Shown here: piece by piece, positions 28,165 to 37,770 of the stretch
Layout of the letters: each line of letters starts with the position of its first letter
How positions within the stretch are numbered: the first letter of the stretch is position 1
DNA from: Desulfosarcina cetonica JCM 12296
GTDB lineage: Bacteria > Desulfobacterota > Desulfobacteria > Desulfobacterales > Desulfosarcinaceae
Assembly (NCBI RefSeq): GCF_001311845.1
Contig: NZ_BBCC01000008.1
Span: 1 to 64,000 of the forward strand
DNA length: 64,000 nt
Reading direction: 5' to 3'
Notes under the pieces: model-generated
What the model saw: only the letters and a program-made list of their open reading frames with translations
What the model was told of the DNA's origin: nothing
Database searches by the model: none
Translations under genes and position numbers: made by a program

Positions 28165-28945
28165 TCGATCAGGCCGCCGGGCGCCGGGTCCCGAGGAGGC
28201 CGGTGAAGCAGTCGGGTGTTCAAGCGATAACAGGCCGCCTTGAGCCCGTTGGCGTGGTACACCTTGGCATTGTCCAGATACAGTTCCAGCGATGCGCCGT
28301 GATTGGACCATGCCCGGATCAGTGAATCGATGAGCACATCCAGGTTCTGCCTGAAGTAATAGCGGGCCTCGACCACAAAGCGGCTGTGGCAGTCGATGAA
28401 GGCGGACAGGCAGGTGGGCACGACGTCGTTTTTTCGGTGACGTAGGGCCCTTCCTCGAAGTCACCGACCCATAGATCATGGGTGTGCTGCCGGGTCCAGC
28501 GTTTGCGGACCTTCAATTTAGTAATGCCCAGCTTGATGCGTGTCGCGCCGGCGGCTTTCAGGTGACGGTAAAGCGTGGAGCGGGGAACGGTGGTCGCATA
28601 CGTGGTTTGTAGAAAGCGGTTGATGGCTCCGTGGCTGCGGTAGGGCTGCTCTTTTTTTAGATCGATGGCCTTTGCGATGATCTCGGGACCGACACCGCGG
28701 GGCTTTCCCCGATCGCTGCGCGTTTGTCGCTCAAGGCCGTCGAATCCTTCTTGCCGATACCGGTTCAGCTTGCGCCGCAGCGTGGATAGCGAGGGTGTTT
28801 TGATTTCTCCGTCAGGGAAACGAAGCGGCTCTTGGGCCAGCGCTTTGAGAAACCGGTTCGTCGCATTCTCGTCGATCTCTCCGAAAATTACCGGATTTAA
28901 GAGATCGCACCAGAAGATGGCCCATTTTTCTTGTTCTTTGTCCAT
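28165..28945 (-). pseudogene. DDE transposase, N-terminal part (split, frameshifted)
   Basis: The N-terminal HTH region (TPSLSTLRRKLNRYRQEGFD, SHGAINRFLQ...STLYRHLKAAG) is followed by the start of the catalytic core (DLWVGDFEEGPYV, then AFIDCHSRFVVEARYYF and ELYLDNAKVYH). A missing base in the T6 run at 28429-28434 shifts the frame between the two; with it, VTEKNDVVPTCLSAFIDCHS reads through. The gene is then cut by the RIT element after GGLIER. Confidence 0.85.
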
Positions 28946-28985
28946 TGCATCACCTCCTTTGATGGTTCTCGGAGGTGACTCTACC

Positions 28986-29394
28986 TCAGGTGAACGCGCA
29001 GCGTATTGCCAGGTTGGTGAAAACCGACAGGGTGAAGGTGGCCTTGAAAAAAGCCTCGACAGCGATCAACCGCAAGCAACCGAGCAGTTGCTTTTTGCGG
29101 GACGGACGTTTGAATTTGCCGGTCGCAATCTTCAATTGGGCCAAATCGCGGTATGCCCGTGTGGCCGGGTCTTCCTGGCCGATCAGGTTCAATGCCGTTT
29201 GCGTGGTGTGGAGCAACCCCGACAGCGTCCTCACCCACCGGTGCACCGTTGATGGTGCAAGGCTTTTTTCTCCACCAGGATATCCCGCGACACTGAACTG
29301 CTCCATGTCCATGACCGCCTGTTGATAGGTGATGGTATCGGATGCGAAATAGTTTTCGGTAAATCCCATGATCGATTGACGGGTATAGACATAA
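28986..29394 (-). pseudogene. DUF6431-like transposon protein, C-terminal part (split)
   Basis: The fragment begins YVYTRQSIMGFTENYFASDT and contains SLAPSTVHRWVRTLSGLL, a helix-turn-helix-like segment suggesting DNA binding. It ends 40 bp before the DDE gene. It belongs with the N-terminal fragment at 32259-32578: deleting the IS110/IS1111 element and one TG core gives PHKHYVYTRQ in frame. Confidence 0.75.
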
Positions 29395-29624
29395 TGGTTG
29401 ACAGTTAAGCCCGAGCAATCCGGGACGTTGATACGAGCTACCCGCGAAAATTCATCATGCCTCCGACGAGCATTTGTGGGCCCATTCTCGGCCATGATGA
29501 ATTTCGCTGGCTTCCGCGACGAGCCTGGATAAAAAAACCTGCCATCCTTGCAAACGTGGATTATGTTAGGCGCTCTACACACACCAACACAGAGCCAAAA
29601 CCAAGGAGGCAGGTTATGAAGAAT

Positions 29625-30811
29625 CCATGCCTATCCGGATGTTGCACACACGCTTATTCAACTGCGTCTATCTCCAGAATGTTTCCACGCACCCTTGTAG
29701 AGCTCAGCGTAGGTGTAGGTCGGTGAATCCACTCTCGCTGCAATTTTTAACACACTATCGAAAGCTACCAATGGCCAAAAACGTCGGTTGAATCGGAACA
29801 CGAATTCGTTGAGGTACCCTTGCAAGTGTTTATGACTGACTCCATGATGCGTTCCCAGAAGCCATGCATCCAAATTCCCGAAGACTATGTGTATCATTGG
29901 GAGATGCTGGTCCATCTTAGCATGATCACCTTGGACGGCTACTGGTTTGTGTTTGTAGCCTAATTTTTCTAAATTCTCATAACCTGTCCATCCATCCGTT
30001 CGCACCTCTGTTCCCGGTTGTATGTTTTCTAAAACAAAAGACTCCATTACTTCTTGCGTTCGGTTTGGAATGATATGGAGTCGCAATCGGCCTGCGATGA
30101 CGTTACGCCCATGCCCACCACGATGTTGAGGGCGCTGGCCGGACGGCAAGTTTGGATCGGGACCGGGAGCCTTCTTTCGCGGACGGATTTCGACTATACC
30201 GGCCACCAGTGTTTTGTGGTGCCGCCCGCGACCTTCACCTTGCGTGGCACCACCGACGAATGTCTCATCCACTTCAACTGGCCACTCACCGCCAATTGAA
30301 TCACGTCCTGGCCGAACCATTGCGGCACGCAATTTGTGCAGCATGCTGAACGCAGTCTCATAACGTTTGATCCCAAGCATCTTTTGAAATTGGAGCGCAG
30401 ACATTCCGGGCGTCAGGGATGTAACAAGGAAAGCGCCCCAAAACCAAGTGCAAAGAGACACCTTACTATTCTGCATAATTGTACCAGCAGTCAGCCGCGT
30501 GTCTCGTCTACAGCTCCGGCATCGGAGCATATCTGGCCGTCCTTCGAAACGGAATGCTTCCCCTGTCCAGCCGCAGTAGGGACATAAAAAACTATCAGGA
30601 AAGCGTGCTGAGTATAGGTAGTCTGAGCAAGTATCCTCGTTGGGAAATATCTGCTGAAATTCCGGTAGAGACTTCGGTGTGGTCAAATTATCTCCGTGTC
30701 TTCGGGTTCAACGACGACACCGGTGTTTGATATTCTGTGTGGCTTTCTGCCGCCGCCTACGTGGATATTACCCCAGAAACCGGGTTGTGTGCAACATCCG
30801 GATAGGCATGG
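29625..30811 (-). mobile_element. IS1595-family insertion sequence, 1187 bp
   Basis: Perfect 26-bp terminal inverted repeats (29625-29650 and 30786-30811, beginning CCATGCCTATCCGG) bound a single transposase gene. AAGAAT occurs directly on both sides (29619-29624 and 30812-30817), a likely target duplication. It sits in the fourth codon of the IS110 transposase. Confidence 0.9.
29658..30686 (-). CDS. IS1595-family transposase
   Basis: The 342-aa protein has an N-terminal zinc ribbon (CPYCGWTGEA...CRSCRRDTRL) and an ISXO2-like DDE domain (VEVDETFVGGATQGEGRGRH, EVRTDGWTGYENLEKLGYKH, VFGNLDAWLLGTHHGVSHKH). The frame is complete and matches the usual family length, so the element may be active. 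Confidence 0.95.
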   Translation of the reverse strand: MTTPKSLPEFQQIFPNEDTCSDYLYSARFPDSFLCPYCGWTGEAFRFEGRPDMLRCRSCRRDTRLTAGTIMQNSKVSLCTWFWGAFLVTSLTPGMSALQFQKMLGIKRYETAFSMLHKLRAAMVRPGRDSIGGEWPVEVDETFVGGATQGEGRGRHHKTLVAGIVEIRPRKKAPGPDPNLPSGQRPQHRGGHGRNVIAGRLRLHIIPNRTQEVMESFVLENIQPGTEVRTDGWTGYENLEKLGYKHKPVAVQGDHAKMDQHLPMIHIVFGNLDAWLLGTHHGVSHKHLQGYLNEFVFRFNRRFWPLVAFDSVLKIAARVDSPTYTYAELYKGAWKHSGDRRS

Positions 30812-31923
30812 AAGAATCATAGCATATTTATCGGTATGGACGTCCATAAAAATTCCATTGATATCGCCATCGCTGAGCAAGGTCGCGATGGTCAGGTACG
30901 ACACTATGGTAAAATCAACGGCACCCTCGATGCCCTGGATAAAATTGTTCGAAAGCTGATCAGCACTGACCAACAACTGCACTTTGTCTATGAAGCCGGT
31001 CCCTGTGGCTATGAAATCCATCGCCATCTTACCGCTCAAGGATTGGATTGCGCGGTTGTGGCTCCATCTATGATTCCCAAGCCGGTCGGCCGTCAAATCA
31101 AAAATGACCGCCGAGATGCCCTGATGCTTGCTCGCTTGCATCGTGCCGGGGAACTAACTGCAGTTTACATTCCCCGTGCCGAAGATGAGGCGATGAGAGA
31201 TCTGACCCGTGCAGGGAAGATGCCAAAAACGACGAAAAGAGAAGCAAACAACGCCTGCTGTCTTTTCTTTTGCGTAGCGGTAACCGCTACACGGGCGGCT
31301 CACCGTGGAGTATTGCCCATATGCGCTGGCTGTCTGATATAAAGATGCCTCATCGTTCCCAGCAGGTAGTCCTGCAAGAGTATATTGATACTGTTAATCA
31401 GTGCGGTAGACGCGTGCAACGCCTAACCGAACAAATTCACCAGTTGCTGCCCGAATGGCAGCTGTTTCGCATCGTTCAAGCACTTCAGAGCATGCGTGGC
31501 GTCTCGACGATTGTAGCGGTCACAACCGTTGCCGAGGTTGGCGATCTGAAACGGTTCCATACACCGGCAGAGCTAATGAGCTACCTGGGCCTGGTTCCGT
31601 CCGAGCATTCCAGCGGCCAAAAGACCAAACGTGGTTCGATCACCAAGGCTGGGAATGGACATGTACGTCGTGTTCTGACCGAGGCGGCCTGGGCCTACCG
31701 ACTGCCTGCCCGGGTCAGCCGGGCCTTGCTCAAACGTCAAGAGGATCTGCCGGAATCCATCTGCGAAATTGCATGGAAGGCCCAACTCAGGCTCTGTTCC
31801 CGTTACCGGCGCCTATGGAACAAAGGGAAAACCAAGCAGGTTGTTGTAACGGCCATCGCCCGGGAACTATGTGGGTTCATCTGGGCCATCGCAAATGAGG
31901 TTGAAGTGCCGGCAAACGCCTGA

Positions 31924-32258
31924 GCCCAACAAATATCAAAGAGCAACGGGTAACAAGGAAGATCTATCGAACCAATCGAACAACGATTCCAAGGCAGCCA
32001 CAGGGGCGCAACCACGGCCAGGAGAACCCTCGAAAACACTACTGGATAAGCCGTATAGCCGAATTCCCGCAAATAGACCGAGGCAGCTCCACGACGAAGC
32101 TATGTCATGCGGTACCCAACCCGCGAATATCAGAATGATCAACCGTCGTAACACCGGTTCCGCCTCTTTGGGTGCCTTGGAATAAACCCAGGCAAGGACC
32201 ACTGAAAAACAGTTGGCAGGGAGTTCTTTTTCCTCTTGACAACTGTCAACCATATCAG
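31924..32258 (+). ncRNA. IS110/IS1111 3' non-coding region, candidate guide (seek/bridge) RNA
   Basis: In IS1111-type elements the guide RNA lies downstream of the transposase gene (established). This 335-nt stretch has no gene, and two blocks are conserved with copy 1: CCGAGGCAGCTCCACGACGA (32072 here, 16874 in copy 1) and CCAACCCGCGAATATCAGA (about 32118 and 18229). Conservation in non-coding sequence between two otherwise diverged elements supports an RNA scaffold. The exact RNA ends are not known. Confidence 0.5.
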
Positions 32259-32578
32259 TGTTTATGCGGGAGGGCAAAATCTGGATAAAAGGATACCGTT
32301 TTCCCGCAGGCCGGGCAGCGAAAACGCACCAACGGTGCATATTCGGATTGTACCGTCATATCGACGATGATCAGGAAACGGCGTTCCCGATAGGCGTGGA
32401 TCTTAAAGTAGCAGGCGGCAAGACCGCATTGGGTGCAGTCGGGTAAGCGATGGGGTTTGATTTGGTCCTTTTCGATGAGCTCCAGATATGCTGTAATGTC
32501 CTCACGTGTCGCTGTTGGCGGCATATGGGGTATCCTTTTTTGGTGTTTGGGGGTTGTGGTGACCTTCCCATTTACCAA
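32259..32578 (-). pseudogene. DUF6431-like transposon protein, N-terminal part (split)
   Basis: It contains a zinc-ribbon pattern (DCTQCGLAACY ... RFRCPACGKTVSFYPDF) and the phrase AYRERRFLIIVDM that I associate with DUF6431 proteins found beside DDE transposases. It breaks off at PHKH where the IS110/IS1111 element begins. Directly upstream, the phrase GGCGGGGTA occurs twice (32600, 32650) near the transposon end and may be a transposase binding site. Confidence 0.7.
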
Positions 32579-32743
32579 AGGGGATACCCCATTTCAATTG
32601 GCGGGGTAGCCTGGACTATCGTCCGAATTCAAAAAACCGAACTGAACTGGCGGGGTATCAAGACCTTGCGGGATAGCTGTCGGGCGGGGTTGCTGGGTAT
32701 ATCATTTTGGGACTCCCAGGATCAGATATTCTGAGAGGTAGCA

Positions 32744-33312
32744 TTCTGCCAAAAGGGCATGCTTCAAGGAAACATGCGTTACTACAAATATAAAGAGAAC
32801 GGCTTTGATACCCCGTCCGGCAAATTCGAGATCTACAGCGGCATATCCAAAGAGTTAGGATTGTCACCCCTTCCGGAATACCGTGAGCCGGCCCTTTCCC
32901 CCGTCTCCTCACCGGACACATTCAAGGCGTATCCCCTGATATTGACGACCGGGGTCCGCAGCAAGGCCTATTTTGTCAGCGAAGGCCGACAAATCAAATC
33001 CCTGCGTAAAATAAACCCGGACCCCTGGTGGAAATCCATCCCGAGACCGCCCGATCTTTGGGCATCCGGGAAGGGGACTGGGTCTGGATCGAGACATCCG
33101 AGAATCGGATCCGGATGCGGGCCAAACTGTTCGACGGGATCGCTCCCGATGTGGTCAGCGCCCAGCATGCCTGGTGGTTTCCCGAAGAAGGTCCCCCGGA
33201 ATATGGATGGAAACGATCGAATGTCAATCTTCTTCTGGGTGACCGGGCCTGGGTTGATCCTGAAACCGGGTCCGAATGTCTGCGCAGTTCCCTCTGCAAG
33301 GTTTACAAATAA
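32744..33312 (+). pseudogene. Molybdopterin oxidoreductase, C-terminal part (MO5)
   Basis: This is the molybdopterin dinucleotide-binding domain of the gene broken at 23040: GFDTPSGKFEIYSGISKELG, YPLILTTGVRSKAYFVSEG, then EIHPETARSLGIREGDWVWI and QHAWWFPEEGPPEYGW to the stop at 33312. One C is missing in the C4 run at 33022-33025. The parts together would give a protein of about 700-720 residues, the usual length of the family. Confidence 0.9.
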
Positions 33313-33354
33313 ATCCGCGAGACCTCAAAATTTACCTTTCCCTGGCGAAAGTTG

Positions 33355-33475
33355 TCAACTGCTGTGATAGACAATCGAGTTGAACGGTGGCCGGACACAC
33401 CGGAAATAGAATGGCCTGCCAAACTTGAAAGCGTGGGTTATAGTAAGCCTTCCTAAAAACGCTAACTGTAAAGCC
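33355..33475 (+). mobile_element. Solo left-end remnant of an IS110-type element
   Basis: This sequence runs parallel to the left end of IS110 copy 1: TTGAACGG, AATAGAAtgGCCTGCCAAAC, TTGAAAGCGTGGGTTATAGT, then CTAACTGTAAAGCC. No transposase follows. It marks a former insertion or excision scar at the end of the MO5 gene. Confidence 0.6.
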
Positions 33476-33482
33476 GTTTCGT

Positions 33483-34538
33483 TCAGACCAGAGACTCTGA
33501 AGCGGCATTGATCATTGCCTTGACGTGACGCGGATTTTCCCCGCGATGCAGGGAGCAGCTCGCCATGAGAACGAAACCGTCCGGACCCGCTGCCTGAATA
33601 CAAGCCTTTGCTGCGCTTCGAACCCGTTGGGGAGGACCGGGCTTCAGGATTGTGAGAATATCGACGTTGCCAAGGATGGTCAACTGATCGCCCCATCGCT
33701 GCTTGGCCGTATAGAGATCACACTCCTCCGAGAACTGTAAGCCCTCGATGCTGGCGGCGATGCATTCGTCTACCAAAGGAGCGAATCGCTCGCTGGTAAA
33801 ATCTCCATGGGGATGAAAAACGACCGGCAAATCGAGTGCATGGGCAGTGTCGACCAGGCGCGCCAGATATGGCAATGTAAAGGATTGAAACAGTTTCGGC
33901 CCGACAATCCCTGGATTGTCGGCCGCCGAGGCCAAGAACACGAAATCGGCGCCGGCGCGTGCCAGATGCTCCATATGAAGGATCGAAACCCCGGTGGCGA
34001 AATCGAGCAGCTGGTAGGCATATTCCGGATCGCTTATAAGGTCGGTCATCAGCGCCTGAGTGCCTCGCAAGATAGCCGCTTTGGTGAGGGGGCCTTCGAC
34101 GTTGGCGGCCAGGGCCGCATTTTCACCGACCGTTTCCCGCACCCTTTTGAATGCCTCGAGATATCCGGGCAGGCGCCCATCCCGGTCCATACGCGGGATT
34201 TCGGCGGATCTCAGACAGGAGCGATCGGCAAAAGCCGGTTTTCGCACGAAGGGTACGCCTTTGGCCGGAAAATCGACCACGCCGCCCAGGGCTTCCGTGT
34301 CGAGCCCCAGGTCGTGAATACTGCCGACCAGCGCGTCCTGCCCCAGGTAACGCCACAGGGAAAGCACACATTCGGCCGAAAGCGGACCATTGTAAGTTCC
34401 TCCCGGCCCCCCGGCGCATACTTCCCGTGTATCGGCGTCGAGCATGTCCATTCCCAAGGTCAGATCTCGCGGAAACACGGGCGGACGGTCCACTGGTTGG
34501 CGCGCCAGAGCCGCCAGGATACGTTGCCGACCGTTCAT
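33483..34538 (-). CDS. URO-D/MtaA-family methyltransferase-like protein
   Basis: The 351-aa protein follows the uroporphyrinogen decarboxylase fold family (MNGRQRILAALARQPVDRPP at the start, AGADFVFLASAADNPGIVGP, LTILGNVDILTILKPG). Members with zinc ligands transfer methyl groups to corrinoid or thiol acceptors; here HPHGD and MASCSLHRGENP offer His and Cys ligands. It lacks the Arg-rich start of HemE, so a methyltransferase or unknown role is more likely than heme synthesis. The ATG overlaps the stop of the ABC binding protein (ATGA), so it is the last gene of that operon. Confidence 0.75.
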   Translation of the reverse strand: MNGRQRILAALARQPVDRPPVFPRDLTLGMDMLDADTREVCAGGPGGTYNGPLSAECVLSLWRYLGQDALVGSIHDLGLDTEALGGVVDFPAKGVPFVRKPAFADRSCLRSAEIPRMDRDGRLPGYLEAFKRVRETVGENAALAANVEGPLTKAAILRGTQALMTDLISDPEYAYQLLDFATGVSILHMEHLARAGADFVFLASAADNPGIVGPKLFQSFTLPYLARLVDTAHALDLPVVFHPHGDFTSERFAPLVDECIAASIEGLQFSEECDLYTAKQRWGDQLTILGNVDILTILKPGPPQRVRSAAKACIQAAGPDGFVLMASCSLHRGENPRHVKAMINAASESLV

Positions 34539-35548
34539 GGCGCAAAACCCGCGATCGCTGCCCGCCCGTGGCTCAGATCGGCAGCGTCGATGAAGAAGGC
34601 GTCCAGTATTTTGCTCAATTTCGGCGATTCCCGGAGCTTGCCGCTTTGGGTCAGGAAGGCGGCCGTTTGAGCCAAACTGGTTTCGACCTTGCTATCCAAC
34701 ACCACCTGCCAGGAGAGTCGCTTCAACACCTCAAACTCTCTTTCTGAGGCAACGCCGGTAACCCGTCCAATAGTTTCGGCAGCCTTTTCTGGCCGATCGC
34801 GCATGAACCGGATCGCCTAGTCAGTGGCCCGCAACATGGCAATCACGACATCGGGTCGGGATTCGACCATTTTTCGGTTCACCAACATCATTAACGGATA
34901 ATTGTTGCCTAAACCGGAAAGGGTGGCCAACGTATAAGCGCCGGGAACCCTTCGCAGGATATTTCCTGGCCAGGGTTTGCTACCGGCGGCGGCGTCAATC
35001 TGGCCCGTGGACATGGCATCGGGCATGTCCACGGGCCGTAGGGGAATAATTCGGACACGGTCCGGATCCACACCGTATTTGTGAAGATAAAGCAGCAATG
35101 CACCATGCGTGCTGCTGCCATGTTGAACCGCAATCCGCTTTCCGACCCAATCGATAGCAGACGTTAGCGTAATACCGGATCTGACCACGATACTATGCAT
35201 ATTTTCCCCGCCACCGTATGAGGCGACGATATATACCGGGCTACCAGAAGTGACGGCCATCAATGCCGGAACATCCCCCATGACAGCCACATCGACCGCT
35301 CCGGTGATCAAGGCTTCTGCATTCTGACTGCCGGCCAGCAAAATCTTGAAATCGATCTTAACGCCGGCATTTTTGAAATATCCAAGTTCGACCGCCAATA
35401 TCTGGGGCGCGTAGTGAATTTTGCGGCCATAGGCCAGCCTTACGGGTTCGGTATCCACGGCCATTACCGGCTGATGGAGCATAAGCAGGCTTAGCGGTGC
35501 GACCAAGCAAACTCCCCGGATGATACGCCTGAATTGGGTGCTTAACAT
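34535..35548 (-). CDS. ABC transporter substrate-binding protein, NitT/TauT type (in-frame TAG)
   Basis: A signal peptide (RRIIRGVCLVAPLSLLMLHQ ... MAVD) precedes a periplasmic binding domain of the NMT1/SsuA family (KIHYAPQILAVELGYFKNAG, VDVAVMGDVPALMAVTSGSP). An in-frame TAG interrupts it (LRATD-stop-AIRFMRDRPEKA at 34817) where the family normally continues, so it is a nonsense mutation, a base error (GAG to TAG) or readthrough. I start at 35548, behind CAGGAAG. Substrates of the family include sulfonates, nitrate, thiamine precursors and aromatic acids; which one applies cannot be told. Confidence 0.8.
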
Positions 35549-36362
35549 GCTTCCTGCCTTGTTTTGTATGGGTATGGATGTTCCTTTGAAATACATATCG
35601 GTATCGGGGACGAGGCCGCTGAGGGCAGCTGATCCAGATGGCCGCGCAGTTCATGCACGAGCCGTTGAAGGTCCGCCCCCTCACGGTCCCTGGGGCGTTC
35701 CAGGTTTACGATGATGCGTGCCGTAATTCCCAATGGGGCATGGGCCATGATGTAGATCGTGTCGGCCAGGTAAGCTGCCTCCAGAGGGTTGTGGGTTACG
35801 AAAAGCACCGGACAGTTGCCCCGGACCTTGAGCAGTTCGTCCTGCAGCCGCTCTCGGGTGGGAGGGTCCAATGCACTGAACGGTTCATCCATCAACATGA
35901 CCTTCGGGTTCACCACCAGTACCCGTGCCAAAGCCACTCGTTGCTTCATGCCGCCCGATAGCGTATGCGGCAGCGCTGCTTCCTGATCCGCCAGCCCCAC
36001 CATGGAAAGGGCCGTCATGGCCAGGCGATGACGCTCTCCGCGGCTTAGTCCCATACTGGTCAGACCGAATTCCACATTCTGTCTGACAGTCAGCCAGGAA
36101 AACAGGACCGGTTCCTGAAACACAACGCCACGGTCCAGTCCGGGATCGGATATCGGATTACCGTCGAACCATACGCGGCCGCGGGTCGGACGGGTAAACC
36201 CGGCGAGGAGATTGATCGTGGTGCTTTTACCGCAACCGCTAGGTCCCAGCAAACAGGCGAACTCGCCGGTCTTTACCGCCAGGCTGACATCGGAAAGCGC
36301 CACCGTGTTCGGCCGGTTTCCGGATCGTGATATGCCTTGCGGATATTTTCCAGACGGATCAT
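35542..36362 (-). CDS. ABC transporter ATP-binding protein, SsuB/TauB type (frameshifted)
   Basis: Walker A is GPSGCGKST, the Q-loop FQEPVLFSWLTV, the signature LSGGMKQRVALARVL and Walker B VMLMDEPFSALD. The N-terminus MIRLENIRKAYHDPETGR is in another frame; one more A at 36308-36309 gives GRNTVALSDVSLAVK. The start overlaps the permease stop. It energises import with the permease and binding protein of this operon. Confidence 0.9.
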
Positions 36363-37173
36363 GGTGTCATATCCTTGAAGGAGAGCCCTCGCCTGGCCAA
36401 TGCTCGCCGTTCCAATGTGCCGAGTAGCAGATGTTCGAAGGCCAGTCCGAAGAAACAGATGATCATGATGCAGACAAATGCGGCTGCGTAATCCATGCTC
36501 CAACGGGACTGGATGATGGTGTAGCCCAGGCCGGTTCCGGTGCCTACGACCATTTCCGCCGCTACGACCACCCGCCAGCTGTTCCCCAGCCCGACGCGCA
36601 GGCCTGTGATAATTTGCGGCAGGGATGCCGGTAAAAGCAAGCGCCAAAGAAAATGGATCCGTTTTGATCCCAACATGCGCGCTGCGCGGATAGTGTTGAA
36701 ATCCACCCGCTGAACCCCGTCGTTGACGTTCATGACGATGGGCGCGAAGGCGGTGACCCACAGATCATGAACGCCGTGGTTCGCTCTCCGACACCGAACA
36801 GCAGTAAGGCCACGGGTATCCATGCCAGGCCGGGAACCAGCTGAAGCACATAGACTCCCGGGCGGGTGATCCGGGACAAGATACGGTTCCGGCCCATGGC
36901 TATTCCGAAGGCGATGCCGGTCAACGTGGCCACCACGAAGCCGGAGCTCCATCTGAGCAGGCTGCCAAAGGTGTGACGGAAAAGGGAGTGGTCCAATATC
37001 GTCGCGCCAGCCAGAAGGCTCCCCAATCGTATGGCAGTTGACAATGGGGTCGGAAAGGGAACGCCGCGGACATGGGTAGCCACTAGGGCAACGGCCTGCC
37101 AGACGGATAGAATCAAAAGGATCGGAGACACCCCAAGAATGAGTTGTCGCCATGGACGGAAGAAGCGATCCAT
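36359..37173 (-). CDS. ABC transporter permease, SsuC/TauC type (frameshifted)
   Basis: About six hydrophobic segments and the EAA-like loop (IRAARMLGSKRIHFLWRLLL) identify an inner-membrane permease of the NitT/TauT group. A one-base shift near 36757 separates the first half (MDRFFRPWRQLILGVSP ... ERTTAFMI) from the second (WVTAFAPIVMNVNDGVQRVD onward). It is the first gene of the minus-strand operon permease, ATPase, binding protein, URO-D. Confidence 0.85.
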
Positions 37174-37405
37174 TGTTATCACGCAGTACAATTGGATGGC
37201 AGCATAGGGGCACACTCCATTTCTGTTTGTATCGCATGACGATGCTTGATGCCCTATATACACGCGCCTCTTTTCCATGTCAGCCTGGCTTTCACGGGGG
37301 CTGGCACCGACTTACGGGAAAAAGAGGTTGTAATACGGCGATCAAGGATGCTACGTGAGGTTCATGGGTGCAATGGGTGCGAGGGATAGTCCCCCCCCAT
37401 GTTGC

Positions 37406-37582
37406 CTAATTAGCAACCTTTACGATTGCCCCTTCATCGCAGATGAATACACAGGCACCACATGCGACGCAAATTCCTTGGTCAATTTCATATTTTTGTC
37501 CTTCTTCTTTTATTGCCGTGATTTGACACTCATCGGCACATCTACCGCAAAGGCTACAGTCATCCGTTATCTCGTAAAGCAC
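37406..37582 (-). CDS. 2[4Fe-4S] ferredoxin, 58 aa
   Basis: The frame starts at a GTG with AGGAG 7 bases upstream and encodes two cluster motifs, CSLCGRCADEC and CVACGACVFIC, in the clostridial-type ferredoxin layout. It is the natural low-potential electron carrier for the FAD oxidoreductase whose gene ends about 190 bp upstream. The pair resembles FixC/FixX or geranylgeranyl reductase/ferredoxin arrangements. Confidence 0.85.
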   Translation of the reverse strand: MLYEITDDCSLCGRCADECQITAIKEEGQKYEIDQGICVACGACVFICDEGAIVKVAN

Positions 37583-37770
37583 TGTATGTCTCCTAATAAA
37601 TATTATAGCGTGTTCCGTAATACTTGATGCTAAAATGAGAAGCTACATACCTGCCAAAACTACTATATACTGTGATCCGCGAGAACTTTAAGCGCTATAA
37701 GTAATATCATGATTTCCGGTACATGCTATAGTTACTATAATATTCCAGTAGATCATTAACCGCTAAAGCT

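Larger units (their letters stand above)
29616..31923 (+). pseudogene. IS110-family transposase, copy 2 (interrupted by IS1595)
   Basis: AAGGAGGCAGG precedes the ATG at 29616. After three codons the gene is interrupted by an IS1595 element and resumes near 30812, restoring MKNHSIFIGMDVHKNSIDIA. The DEDD (VYEAGPCGYEIHRHL) and transposase_20 (MRGVSTIVAVTTVAEVGDLK) regions follow. One base is missing near 31210 (expected RAREDAKNDEKRSKQRLLSF). It is about as similar to copy 1 as members of different element species. Confidence 0.85.
29395..32258 (+). mobile_element. IS110 family (IS1111-type) element, copy 2, interrupted
   Basis: The left inverted repeat GGTTGACAG (29396-29404) and right repeat CTGTCAACC (32243-32251) are subterminal, with ATATCAG between the right repeat and the end. 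A TG dinucleotide occurs at both borders (29395 and 32259). Removing the element with one TG precisely restores the DUF6431-like gene. This is the behaviour of guide-RNA-directed IS110/IS1111 recombination at a 2-bp core. The element itself contains an IS1595 element at 29625-30811. Confidence 0.85.
23041..32743 (-). mobile_element. 9.7-kb composite transposon: DUF6431-like / DDE / ExeA-like ATPase / CHC2
   Basis: The element starts TGCTAC (23041) and ends GTAGCA (32738-32743), a 6-bp terminal inverted repeat. It is flanked by a TTCTGC direct repeat (23035-23040 and 32744-32749). Removing it and one repeat joins the MO codons as DAFC-QKGMLQGNMRYY, restoring the family sequence. Its own genes, all on the minus strand, are a DUF6431-like protein, a DDE transposase, an AAA+ ATPase and a CHC2-type zinc-finger protein. 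It was later hit by a RIT element and by an IS110/IS1111 element with an IS1595 inside. Confidence 0.85.

Noticed and set aside
33807-34670. 287-aa plus-strand frame
   Set aside because: It lies antisense to the URO-D-family gene; shadow frame.
34808-34820. TAG in the binding protein as pyrrolysine
   Set aside because: The family has no conserved pyrrolysine here and no pyl gene is visible; a nonsense mutation or base error is simpler.
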